Under the pieces are notes generated by a model. That model saw nothing but the letters and a program-made list of their open reading frames with translations. It had not been told where the DNA came from and searched no databases. From an uncultured bacterium (GTDB lineage Bacteria > Patescibacteriota > Patescibacteriia > 2-12-FULL-60-25): a stretch of DNA of 27,508 bases. Location of the stretch: the NCBI GenBank assembly GCA_937949995.1, contig CALFEO010000004.1, positions 1 through 27,508 of the forward strand, in the 5' to 3' direction. The translations under genes and the position numbers were made by a program. This document shows, one piece after another, positions 19,729 to 27,181 of this stretch; position 1 is the stretch's first letter, and each line of letters opens with the position of its first letter.

Positions 19729-21179
19729 ACGTTTTCAATCGGTTGAGGGCCTTTGCGGAAATCCAGTATTTCTTTAATCGTTTCTCGGGAAATGGCTCCG
19801 GTTGTTAAAATCAAAATCGCGTAAATCAACATTCCCGCAACAACCGGAATCGGCAGCCAAAGATCCTTAATCGGCAATATGGCCAAACCCATTACGGCTG
19901 AACAGAAAAATATTTTTACTATGGTTTTTACGGCGATTATGTTTTGCGCTGATCTGTAAGCAAACCAAGTCGCGGCCAATGCCACAGCTCCTTCCGAAAA
20001 AACCGTCAGCCAAGCCGCCGCCCACATTCCGTATTCGGGAATAAAAATTATATACAAAATTACAGTCATGATTGCCACGATTATATAAGCCGGAATCATG
20101 GCTTTTTGTTTATTGATGGCAACAACCACATGTGATGATATGGTTCCAAAATAAATCATGGCCGTGGCCAAAGCCAATATTTTCAGTATTCCTCCCGATT
20201 CGGCAAAATCTTCTCCCGAGATAAAAACCATGGCCTCTGTGCCTATCGCCAAGATGCCGGCCAAAAGCGGAAAAGCAAACAACATCATCGCCGAATATGA
20301 TTGCCTCAGCAAATTGGAAAACTGTTCTGTATTTTTCTTGGCCCAAGCATGCGCCATAAGCGGTAACATGATGCCCGCCAACATAAATGGAAAAGTAATC
20401 AATATCTCCAAGACTCGGTAAGCCGCGCTGTAAATACCAACTTCATTGGGAGTTCTGACCAATGAGAGAATAAAAGCATCCGATTTAAAATACAATAAAT
20501 TAAAAAATATGGAGATTCCAATCGGCCAAGATCTTTGCAAAAGCTCTTTCCAAAAAGCCGGATCCCAATTCCAGGCAAAGCTCGCGTATTTGCGCGCCGC
20601 CAGCCAGTTAATCAATAAATTGATTACGCTTCCCAATGACACAAAAGTGACTATTGTCATCAACCCGGAATTCCAGAGCATTGCAAGTAACAATCCCAGC
20701 AATAAAACGGCTCTGCCCGCCACTTCGGAAATGGCCACTATGTGCATTTTTAAATGTCTTTGCTGCACGCCAATTACAACTTGGTTCAAGGTTGCCGCAA
20801 AAAAACTGATCCAAAGCGCAAACATGATCAACTTAACTTCAAAAGCATAGGGGAACAGTAGTCCGATAAACGGCGCAATTCCCAAAAGCACAAAACTGGT
20901 TACAATCCTGAATGTCATGGTCGCGCTCACAGCCCTGCGCTCATATTTTTCATCTCCCTTATGTTCGCCCAGCATTTGCACTATCATCACGTTGATTCCC
21001 AAATCCAGCATGATGGCAAAGATTTGAAAAAAAGCATTGGCTGTGGAATAATATCCAAAGCCAAGCTGGCCCAAATATCGGGTCATTAGCGCGATGATTA
21101 TCATCCCGAATATCGTGGAGATAATCTTGCCCAATGCTTGCGCGCCCGTATTCCAGGCAATTACCTTGGTTGTGCTCAT
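19725..21179 (-). CDS. Wzx/MATE-like oligosaccharide flippase
   Basis: A protein of 484 residues from ATG 21179. Starts at 21206 or 21188 are possible; this one was chosen because flippases of this family begin with MSTTKxIAxNT-type sequence. About twelve to fourteen membrane helices are present, with the typical polysaccharide-biosynthesis N-terminus (KVIAWNTGAQALGKIIST, then ALMTRYLGQLGFGYYSTANAFFQIFAI). It would flip lipid-linked oligosaccharide across the membrane, before the O-antigen ligase-like protein encoded 1.4 kb away. No glycosyltransferases are between them, so this is a dispersed surface-polymer set rather than a full cluster. It ends in a TTAA shared with the convergent lipoprotein gene. 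There is no Shine-Dalgarno at any of the starts. Confidence 0.88.
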   Translation of the reverse strand: MSTTKVIAWNTGAQALGKIISTIFGMIIIALMTRYLGQLGFGYYSTANAFFQIFAIMLDLGINVMIVQMLGEHKGDEKYERRAVSATMTFRIVTSFVLLGIAPFIGLLFPYAFEVKLIMFALWISFFAATLNQVVIGVQQRHLKMHIVAISEVAGRAVLLLGLLLAMLWNSGLMTIVTFVSLGSVINLLINWLAARKYASFAWNWDPAFWKELLQRSWPIGISIFFNLLYFKSDAFILSLVRTPNEVGIYSAAYRVLEILITFPFMLAGIMLPLMAHAWAKKNTEQFSNLLRQSYSAMMLFAFPLLAGILAIGTEAMVFISGEDFAESGGILKILALATAMIYFGTISSHVVVAINKQKAMIPAYIIVAIMTVILYIIFIPEYGMWAAAWLTVFSEGAVALAATWFAYRSAQNIIAVKTIVKIFFCSAVMGLAILPIKDLWLPIPVVAGMLIYAILILTTGAISRETIKEILDFRKGPQPIENV

Positions 21180-21220
21180 GTCTGGCATTTTCCCATAAAT
21201 TGGCATTTTAGTCTAAACTT

Positions 21221-21433
21221 ATGACAGACATCACTCCTCAAACCGAAGCCGATCGCATAGTTGCCCGCGGCCGCGAAGAACGCGCCTCCAAAGTGGCTCA
21301 AGGCCTTAAGCCTTCCGAAGAAATTCCCAAAATGAGCCTTACCCCTAAGATTCGGCAAGAAACTCGAAAGCAATATCTTAGTCGTTGCGAGGAGCATAGG
21401 ATAAACAGTAATTTTAAAGATTCGGATAAATAA
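21221..21433 (+). CDS. Small basic hypothetical protein
   Basis: A protein of 70 residues, strongly charged (ADRIVARGREERASKVAQG, PKIRQETRKQYLSRC), probably helical, without signal peptide or membrane segment. It is divergent from the flippase with a 41-base gap that contains the small palindrome TTTAG-T-CTAAA. No Shine-Dalgarno is visible. No family is recognised. Its last 15 codons (TCGTTGCGAGGAGCATAGG...) resemble repeat-derived sequence, so the natural C-terminus is uncertain. Confidence 0.5.
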   Translation: MTDITPQTEADRIVARGREERASKVAQGLKPSEEIPKMSLTPKIRQETRKQYLSRCEEHRINSNFKDSDK

Positions 21434-21600
21434 TCAACCTGAAACAGTTTCCGTTTATATTGCGTATTAACTCATACAGTCTGGCCTGTACCCGCGGAAA
21501 CAAGCGTCTGTTTGCGGTAATCCCGCAAACAACCGCAAGGCTCGGCAAGCGCTTGCTCCAAGGGGCGGGCTGCGACTTAAAAAAACTCCCAACTTAGGAG
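21434..21600. other. GC-rich structured intergenic block
   Basis: No ORF is plausible. A perfect hairpin, GTTTGCGG with CCGCAAAC (about 21511-21531), lies between GAAAC/GTTTC and CGGAAAC/GTTTCCG pairings on the left and GC-rich words (AAGCGCTTGCT, GGGGCGGGC) on the right. CTCC...GGAG with an A-run (about 21581-21600) may be a second minus-strand terminator. I do not recognise SRP, tmRNA, RNase P or 6S features. Confidence 0.4.
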
Positions 21601-21610
21601 ATTATTTGTT

Positions 21611-21638
21611 AAAAAAAGTGCTATTCAATAGCACTTTT
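21611..21638 (-). terminator. Terminator whose stem contains the stop codon
   Basis: AAAAGTGCTA (21614-21623) pairs with TAGCACTTTT (21629-21638), loop TTCAA, followed on the minus strand by a U run. The minus-strand gene's TAG stop (21621-21623) is within the stem, so coding and terminator overlap. Confidence 0.85.
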
Positions 21639-22283
21639 TAAAACTTCTATTTCAGCATCCGTTAAATTTTGCAAAGCTTCAAAATATCGACAAGCATTTC
21701 TACCCAGAGCTTTTCTTAGTAAAGAATGCTCTTTTTCTTTATTCGGTAAAGATGGAACTTCGCTTGACGTGCCTGTAAATAAAACTGTTGCCGGCAGCTC
21801 GGATTCATCATGAGGCTCTATTTCTCCATCCGGCCCATAGTTTTTCATCATGTAACGCCGCATTTTCGCGAACTCTCCAATTAAAATATTATGCTTTTGT
21901 TTCCTATAACTATCCGCGGCTCCAACCTCCATTTTATAAATATCCGCATCTTTGTCACTGTTAAGTTTTTTTGTATTCGCTAATTTCACAATTGACTCAC
22001 CGTACTCCTGACAGGATCTTAATACTTGTCCTAAAATTTTCAAACCCTTTCGATCATCTTTTAAAATTTCCATTAACAGTCTTATTCTGTCAACTTCTTT
22101 TTTTACATTAATATTCTCGCCCAAGTATTCTTTTCTTTGTTCATTATAAAAAGAACTGACCTGAAATGGATTTACAATTTGTTGAGCCGGATCATGGTAG
22201 TCGCCCTTCTGATCATGATAATAGGCTAACGCTGATTTGGGATCCTCTCTTTTTCTAAGTGGAAATTCTGCAGTATTATTCAT
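21621..22283 (-). CDS. Hypothetical charged helical protein
   Basis: A protein of 220 residues with no signal peptide or membrane segment. It is charged and largely helical: an N-terminal Tyr/His-rich part (SALAYYHDQKGDYHDP), a central helical region (KKEVDRIRLLMEILKDDRKG), then SYRKQKHNILIGEFAKMRRYM near 125, and a C-terminal acidic helix (LTDAEIEVLKSAIE). No family is recognised. ATG 22283 lies only a few bases after the U run of the upstream gene's terminator and has no Shine-Dalgarno. Expression may therefore start from a promoter within that terminator or by read-through. Confidence 0.72.
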   Translation of the reverse strand: MNNTAEFPLRKREDPKSALAYYHDQKGDYHDPAQQIVNPFQVSSFYNEQRKEYLGENINVKKEVDRIRLLMEILKDDRKGLKILGQVLRSCQEYGESIVKLANTKKLNSDKDADIYKMEVGAADSYRKQKHNILIGEFAKMRRYMMKNYGPDGEIEPHDESELPATVLFTGTSSEVPSLPNKEKEHSLLRKALGRNACRYFEALQNLTDAEIEVLKSAIE

Positions 22284-22288
22284 ATTTA

Positions 22289-22319
22289 TAAAAAAAATGA
22301 TACCACATTCGGTATCATT
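22289..22319 (-). terminator. Terminator of the 22327 gene, also containing an extended -10-like element
   Basis: AATGATACC (22296-22304) and GGTATCATT (22311-22319) form a 9-bp stem with loop ACATTC and a U run on the minus strand. On that strand the 3' arm reads TGG-TATCAT (TATCAT at 22297-22302, an extended -10 with five of six consensus bases), about 13 bases before the next ATG. Confidence 0.8.
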
Positions 22320-22326
22320 AAGCCAC

Positions 22327-22641
22327 CTAAAGATTGATCCACATTATCTCGTTTAATGCTTTCAGTACTAATTCCGGCATGCTATGAACTTGGGTCAAAA
22401 ATTCTTGAGGAGCATTGGGATATTTTTCGAGAAGATTTTTTGCGGTACTTTTTACCGCAGCCTCTTTTTCTGAAACATTGGGAGCGGGAACTCCCATGAG
22501 TATATTTGGCAGGCGCATGACTTTTGCATTTTGATAGTCTAAACAGATCTGAAGAAAATGATTAGCATCAGCTTTTCCTGAAACGCCTTGGCGCATAAGA
22601 AATTTCTGAACTTCTTCCATTTGTTTTCCGGGACTCGCCAT
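22327..22641 (-). CDS. Small hypothetical protein
   Basis: A protein of 104 residues from ATG 22641, chosen because AAGGAAGGAGCGAGA lies just upstream. An earlier ATG at 22671 would place this site inside the gene. It is soluble and helical (MEEVQKFLMRQGVSGKADANHFLQ, FLTQVHSMPELVLKALNEIMW), with no signal peptide. No family is recognised. A consensus promoter lies at 22688-22716 and a terminator follows the stop. The next gene (220 residues) lies directly beyond that terminator and may be a functional partner. Confidence 0.72.
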   Translation of the reverse strand: MASPGKQMEEVQKFLMRQGVSGKADANHFLQICLDYQNAKVMRLPNILMGVPAPNVSEKEAAVKSTAKNLLEKYPNAPQEFLTQVHSMPELVLKALNEIMWINL

Positions 22642-22687
22642 TCTCGCTCCTTCCTTAATGGATTTTGTCAAGGTTCGACGTAGATTT

Positions 22688-22716
22688 CATTTACCATAAT
22701 TTTATGCGTATGTCAA
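22688..22716 (-). promoter_or_regulatory. Promoter for the 104-residue gene
   Basis: On the minus strand TTGACA (22711-22716), a 17-nt spacer and TAAATG (22688-22693) preceded by the extended element TGG. The leader is about 40 nt. Confidence 0.7.
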
Positions 22717-22871
22717 GATAGAAACGAGCTTCGGCATTTGTTTGTTGTGTGGATTTTTTACCTTATTTTAGATGAAAAAATACTTTTACACATTGACCAA
22801 GCTGTGTTGCGTCTGTATATTCAATATATATTGATACTGATGCGTAAAATCAGTATTCAACAAAAATCAAT

Positions 22872-25169
22872 ATGTATTACCAAAAAAGGAGGAATATTTA
22901 TTGGCGCTTGCCGGCAAGTGTATCGTGTTTATTGCTGACTGCGCTATTTTTGTTTTTGTCTGCCCCGTTTGCATCGGCCGCCACTATCGTTCAATCATCC
23001 ACCGTTAACCTAACAGCCGGCGAGTCAAAAACCATTTTTGTCTCCATCGAAAATAAAACCAATTATACCTGGTATGGCGGTCTCGCAAAAACCTCTCTTT
23101 ATCTTTACGGCGATACAACCATTTTTAAACATTCAAGTTGGCCTAAAAATGATTTGGCCGCAACAATCAATCAGCAATCAGTGGCTCCCGGTCAGGTCGC
23201 AACTGCAAGTTTTCAAGTAACTGCTCCCAAAACACCAGGCACTTACTCCGAAAGATTTTTACTTGGTGATGGCAAAACTTGGCACAATCTTACAGTCATC
23301 AAAATAACTTTCGTGGTTTCAGCTCCTTCCTCATCAACCGGCGGGTCATCAAGCGGTCAAACTTCATCATTGTCCGCCATGCCCACAACTCCGTCGCCTG
23401 CCGCCTCTGCGGGAATTGCCAATACAAAGCATTATCTGGCCGAGGTCATCGATAAAGGCGGTGCCGAATGGCAAGTCAATCCGGGCCAGCATTTTATAGT
23501 CAACGTTAAAATCAAAAATCGTGCCGAGCGCACTTGGCAACGCGAGGGTTACGGCGCTGTCGCCATCTTAAACAACCAAGAAAAAAGCCCTTTTTGGGAC
23601 GGCTCTTGGATCGGCAACCGTTTGTCGGCAATGCAAAACGAGTCTTCCGTTTCCGGCGGGCAAACAGCTACGTTCAGCATTCAATTGCGTGCTCCCAATG
23701 CACCCGGTTTATACAACGAAACATTCGAAATGTATGTCGACGGCATCAGCCGTATTTCCGGATCTTCTTTTACACTTCCCATCCGCGTCCGCATGCCCGA
23801 TGAATATGTTTTAAATAACAATAACGGCAACAGCGCCGATCCCGCGGTTTCGTCCGGCAGTTACAGCGGTAAAATATTATTGGAGCCTCGCGGTCCATTC
23901 GCTGTTACCGGCGGATCCACTCTTTCATTAAGTTACGGCATTAAAAATATCGGTACAGCAGTTTGGAATAATCAGGCGATTAAACTCAAAGAAATTTCTC
24001 CCAGTTTAAGCGGCAATCTGTCCAACGTTAAAGATACTTCTTGGCCGTCTCCAACAATCGCCGTTCAAAAATCCGCCGTTACCGAACCCGGTCATTTGCA
24101 AATAGTCAGCTTTAATATCAAATCACCGGCCAAATCCGGCCAATACAATGTTCGTTTTGCGGTCGAAGCGGATGGCAACGAAGTTGAATATTTCAACATC
24201 CCTGTCACGGTTACCGCCGACGGTTACATCGAACCCGCTCCGGCCACTCCCTCATATCCGTCTCCTTCCACTCCGGTCAACAATGCCAACCTTCCCTCCG
24301 AACCCATTATCCGCGTCGGTCTTTATGCCACAACCGATGACACGCTTATGGTCGCCGGTGTTTCCACTGGCTTCAATCTAACACAAAACGGCCAAGTTAT
24401 CTGCTCCTTCAATCGCGGTGAAGAAGCTAAAGTTGTTTTCGATCGTATCAATAAAGTATATAAAGCATCAGGCCCGCGCTGTCAGTCCCAGTCCACGCAA
24501 TTTTACGTGGCTGTCGCTCCGGATGGCATTTCTCCTCTCGAAGTCACGGATTTCTCCCGCCCCGTTTCTTGGCTTCCGGGCGCCAACGATAACAAATTCC
24601 GCGGTAAATTGGAATTGCGCTTCACCCCGGCCACCGATAAAGTTTGGCTCATTAACGAGCTTCCCATTGAGTGGTATTTAAAAGGCATCGCCGAAACTTC
24701 CGAGCTCTCTCCCATTGAATTTCACAAAACATTGCTCATCGCCGCTCGCACTTATGCCATGTATCACATCGAGCGCAATACCAAACATGCCAATGAGTTT
24801 TACACGGTGGATGCCAAATACGATCAGGTCTATCGCGGCTACGGTCAAGAGGCGCGCTCACCAACAATAGTCCGCGCTATCGATGAAACTCGCGGTATCG
24901 TGGTCTCCTACGAAAATAAAATCGCCATCACCCCTTATTTCTCGCGTTCCGATGGCCGTACGCGCGATTGGAGTGAGGTTTGGTACGGTTCCGTTGCCTG
25001 GTGCAAGGGTGTTCCGGTTCCGCAAGACGCCGGCAAAACTCTCTGGGGCCACGGAGTCGGCATGTCAGCCTCCGGAGCACTCGCCATGGCCGCCAAAGAG
25101 GGTAAAAATTACGAATACATTCTCAAATATTTTTACACCGGCATAGATCTCAAACCTTGGTACAGATAA
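22872..25169 (+). CDS. Secreted SpoIID/LytB-domain protein with three Ig-like (NBR1 FW-type) repeats
   Basis: A protein of 765 residues. A signal peptide (about 1-37, ending SAPFASA) is followed by three related beta domains (about 40-148, 185-310 and 325-445). Each has a Trp-containing strand (NYTWYG, RTWQREG, AVWNN), a second Trp (SSWPKND, GSWIGN, TSWPSP), and a closing segment such as APKTPGTYSERFLLGDG; this matches the NBR1 'four-tryptophan' fold used in bacterial secreted proteins. A linker rich in Ser/Pro/Thr follows. The C-terminal part (about 475-760) is a SpoIID/LytB domain with HKTLLIAARTYAMYHIERN and TRGIVVSYENKIAITPYFSRSDGRT, ending near LWGHGVGMSASGALAMA. SpoIID proteins cleave or modify peptidoglycan. 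The start is uncertain: AAAGGAGG at 22885-22892 lies inside the frame, and no better in-frame start sits downstream at normal spacing. Confidence 0.88.
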   Translation: MYYQKRRNIYWRLPASVSCLLLTALFLFLSAPFASAATIVQSSTVNLTAGESKTIFVSIENKTNYTWYGGLAKTSLYLYGDTTIFKHSSWPKNDLAATINQQSVAPGQVATASFQVTAPKTPGTYSERFLLGDGKTWHNLTVIKITFVVSAPSSSTGGSSSGQTSSLSAMPTTPSPAASAGIANTKHYLAEVIDKGGAEWQVNPGQHFIVNVKIKNRAERTWQREGYGAVAILNNQEKSPFWDGSWIGNRLSAMQNESSVSGGQTATFSIQLRAPNAPGLYNETFEMYVDGISRISGSSFTLPIRVRMPDEYVLNNNNGNSADPAVSSGSYSGKILLEPRGPFAVTGGSTLSLSYGIKNIGTAVWNNQAIKLKEISPSLSGNLSNVKDTSWPSPTIAVQKSAVTEPGHLQIVSFNIKSPAKSGQYNVRFAVEADGNEVEYFNIPVTVTADGYIEPAPATPSYPSPSTPVNNANLPSEPIIRVGLYATTDDTLMVAGVSTGFNLTQNGQVICSFNRGEEAKVVFDRINKVYKASGPRCQSQSTQFYVAVAPDGISPLEVTDFSRPVSWLPGANDNKFRGKLELRFTPATDKVWLINELPIEWYLKGIAETSELSPIEFHKTLLIAARTYAMYHIERNTKHANEFYTVDAKYDQVYRGYGQEARSPTIVRAIDETRGIVVSYENKIAITPYFSRSDGRTRDWSEVWYGSVAWCKGVPVPQDAGKTLWGHGVGMSASGALAMAAKEGKNYEYILKYFYTGIDLKPWYR

Positions 25170-25173
25170 AATA

Positions 25174-25198
25174 AACACCGGTCATGGCCGGTGTTTTT
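25174..25198 (+). terminator. Terminator of the SpoIID-domain gene
   Basis: AACACCGG (25174-25181) and CCGGTGTT (25188-25195) form an 8-bp stem with loop TCATGG, then a T run. It lies between convergent genes and may serve both. Confidence 0.88.
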
Positions 25199-25204
25199 GT
25201 ATTA

Positions 25205-25792
25205 TTACTGTACCGCTTGTTTATAGTATGCCGGCTCTTCATCCTCCGTAATCTCTTGTTCGTGGGTTCTTTGGTCTCTCTCGCAGAGTTGTAAAATTAT
25301 CTTAGCCGCCTCCTTGGGATTGGGAACATCTTCAAAAGTAAATCTATGTGTTCCGCCCGCGGTCTGCGCGTACACCATGCCATAATCAAACATGTGGCGC
25401 AAAAATCCATGCAGCTCCGAGGTAACATCTTGCACGCGGTATAAACGTACTTCCGAGCGTACTCGGGTGAATAATCCCGTATGCTCGATATTGATTATAC
25501 GTCTCGTGGTTAAAATCCAAACATCCAGCCAATAATCCAAAAATTGCTGAAAGATAAACAACAAGGCGAATAAGACAAATGCGGAAACGAACAAAACAAA
25601 AACCGTCATGCCCGCCTCGGAACCGAAAAAATCCGCACTCATTCCGCGGATTAACAAATAAACGCTGATAGGAATGATGAAAGTGATGAATATTCCCAAA
25701 TACAATCCAAACAAGGTTAAAGGATGCCGGCGGTAGATTTTCATCAGTTTTTCATCGGGTAAAAGCCCGGGCAGTTGATTGATATCGATCAT
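25205..25792 (-). CDS. PH-domain membrane protein (bPH2/YdbS-like)
   Basis: A protein of 195 residues. Two membrane helices (about 27-50 and 62-84) are followed by a bacterial PH-like domain (about 85-165). Its typical segments are WILTTRRIINIEHTGLFTR and VRLYRVQDVTSE, matching the DUF304/bPH2 family of membrane-associated proteins. The C-terminus is acidic (EQEITEDEEPAY). The function of the family is unclear; it may be envelope-related. It follows the 82-residue gene with a 6-base gap and no Shine-Dalgarno, and they are probably co-transcribed. Confidence 0.85.
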   Translation of the reverse strand: MIDINQLPGLLPDEKLMKIYRRHPLTLFGLYLGIFITFIIPISVYLLIRGMSADFFGSEAGMTVFVLFVSAFVLFALLFIFQQFLDYWLDVWILTTRRIINIEHTGLFTRVRSEVRLYRVQDVTSELHGFLRHMFDYGMVYAQTAGGTHRFTFEDVPNPKEAAKIILQLCERDQRTHEQEITEDEEPAYYKQAVQ

Positions 25793-25798
25793 ATGGTT

Positions 25799-26047
25799 TT
25801 AGACGACAAAAACCGATTCGTAAATCGGTTGCAAATCCAATCCGGATTGCAGGTTGATTTGGCTTAAAAAAATAAGCGTTCCCAGCACCGTTAAGGTTGC
25901 CACGCCCATGAACACGATAATGCTCCATTTTGTAACCGGGTGTTTAATTCCGAATTTAAGCATTTGCATTATGCTTAACCCGGCAAAAATCAAAAACACG
26001 GCTACGGCTATAAGCCAAATTATGACAATGAATGCTATTGGTATCAT
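25799..26047 (-). CDS. Small two-helix membrane protein
   Basis: A protein of 82 residues from ATG 26047; a longer frame to 26080 runs through the promoter. Two hydrophobic helices (about 3-25 and 39-60) are joined by a short basic loop (LKFGIKHPVTKW), and a polar C-terminus follows. ATG 26047 is exactly where transcription from the extended TATGC-TATAAT promoter should start, so it is probably a leaderless gene. No family is recognised. It probably forms an operon with the PH-domain gene. Confidence 0.68.
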   Translation of the reverse strand: MIPIAFIVIIWLIAVAVFLIFAGLSIMQMLKFGIKHPVTKWSIIVFMGVATLTVLGTLIFLSQINLQSGLDLQPIYESVFVV

Positions 26048-26053
26048 TGGGTA

Positions 26054-26062
26054 ATTATAGCA
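26054..26062 (-). promoter_or_regulatory. Extended -10 promoter giving a leaderless transcript
   Basis: On the minus strand TGC followed by TATAAT (26054-26059), six bases before ATG 26047, so the start base would be the A of ATG. The TTTATGC-TATA block also occurs in the promoters at 3752 and 8227. No good -35 is seen. Confidence 0.7.
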
Positions 26063-26068
26063 TAAATA

Positions 26069-26090
26069 AAAAGCCCGCAATATGCGGTGC
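26069..26090 (-). terminator. Terminator of ruvB
   Basis: On the minus strand an imperfect stem, AAAGCACCGCA with TGCGGGCTTTTT, ends in a U run. It directly abuts the next gene's promoter. Confidence 0.75.
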
Positions 26091-26092
26091 TT

Positions 26093-27082
26093 TTATTCCA
26101 CTCCCTCCGGCACTTCTTTGCCCAAATGTTCAAAAGCTGATTTTGTGGCCATTCTTCCGCGAGGCGTTCGGCTGATCAGCCCTTCGCGGAGTAAAAACGG
26201 CTCGATCACATCTTCCAGTGTGGCGATATCCTCGCTCATCGAAGCCGCCAAAGTATTTAAACCAACCGGACCCCCGTTAAATTTTTCTATAATTGCGAGC
26301 AAAGATCTTCTGTCAGTTTCATCCAGCCCGCGATGATCTATCATTAAAGATGTTAGAGCCGCATCAACGGTTTCCGGGCTCATTACTCCCTCCGCCCTCA
26401 CCTGCGCGAAATCGCGGACTCGTCTTAACAGTCGATTAGCAATGCGGGGCGTTCTGCGCGATCGTCCCGCAACCGAAGCCGCTGTCGGCTCGTCTATCGG
26501 CACATTTAGTAAAGCTGCACTTCTGGCAACAATAGCCGACATTTCATCCGGACCATAAAAATCCAAATGAAAATGCGCGCCAAATCTGTCGCGCAAAGGC
26601 GCGCTTATCAAGCTCAATCTCGTTGTGGCTCCAATGATTGTAAATCTTCTCAGATCAAGTCTCAATGTCCTTGCCGCGGGTCCTTTTCCAATAACAATAT
26701 CCAAAGCAAAGTCCTCCATGGCCGGATACAAAACTTCTTCGATGCTTCTGTTTAACCTGTGTATCTCATCAATAAACAAAATATCTCCTTCTTCCAAATT
26801 GGTTAAAATGGCCGCCAAATCGCCGACTCTTTCCAAAGCGGGCCCGCTGGTTACTTTGATTTCCGCTTCCATTTCATGTGCGATAACATGTGCCAATGTC
26901 GTCTTCCCCAATCCGGGCGGTCCATAAAGCAAAACATGCTCGCAAGGCTCGTTTCTGCCTTTTGCGGCTTCCAGCAAGATGCTCAAATTATCTTTTATTG
27001 AAGGCTGGCCAACAAATTCTTTCAGCAACTTGGGCCTCAAACTAAGCTCCACCCGCTCTTCGTCGTTAATAATCTCGGGCAT
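26093..27082 (-). CDS. ruvB: Holliday junction branch-migration helicase RuvB
   Basis: A protein of 329 residues from ATG 27082, chosen because GAAGAGGAG lies nine bases upstream; ATG 27103 is an alternative, seven residues longer. The AAA+ core contains Walker A GPPGLGKTTLA near 53, Walker B DILFIDEIHR near 103, sensor GATTR near 153 and the arginine finger LRDRFG near 163. The C-terminal winged helix has RTPRIANRLLRRVRDFAQ and GLISRTPRGRMAT. All RuvB signatures are present and the length is normal. With RuvA it drives branch migration of Holliday junctions. RuvA and RuvC are not in the window. Confidence 0.97.
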   Translation of the reverse strand: MPEIINDEERVELSLRPKLLKEFVGQPSIKDNLSILLEAAKGRNEPCEHVLLYGPPGLGKTTLAHVIAHEMEAEIKVTSGPALERVGDLAAILTNLEEGDILFIDEIHRLNRSIEEVLYPAMEDFALDIVIGKGPAARTLRLDLRRFTIIGATTRLSLISAPLRDRFGAHFHLDFYGPDEMSAIVARSAALLNVPIDEPTAASVAGRSRRTPRIANRLLRRVRDFAQVRAEGVMSPETVDAALTSLMIDHRGLDETDRRSLLAIIEKFNGGPVGLNTLAASMSEDIATLEDVIEPFLLREGLISRTPRGRMATKSAFEHLGKEVPEGVE

Positions 27083-27181
27083 TGTTAAAAACTCCTCTTC
27101 CATAGTTTTTCGAGCTTATCATACCCTCACGCAAGCTTCCAGCTGCCAGCCTCTAGCCACCAGCCAAACGAACCAAGGTTT

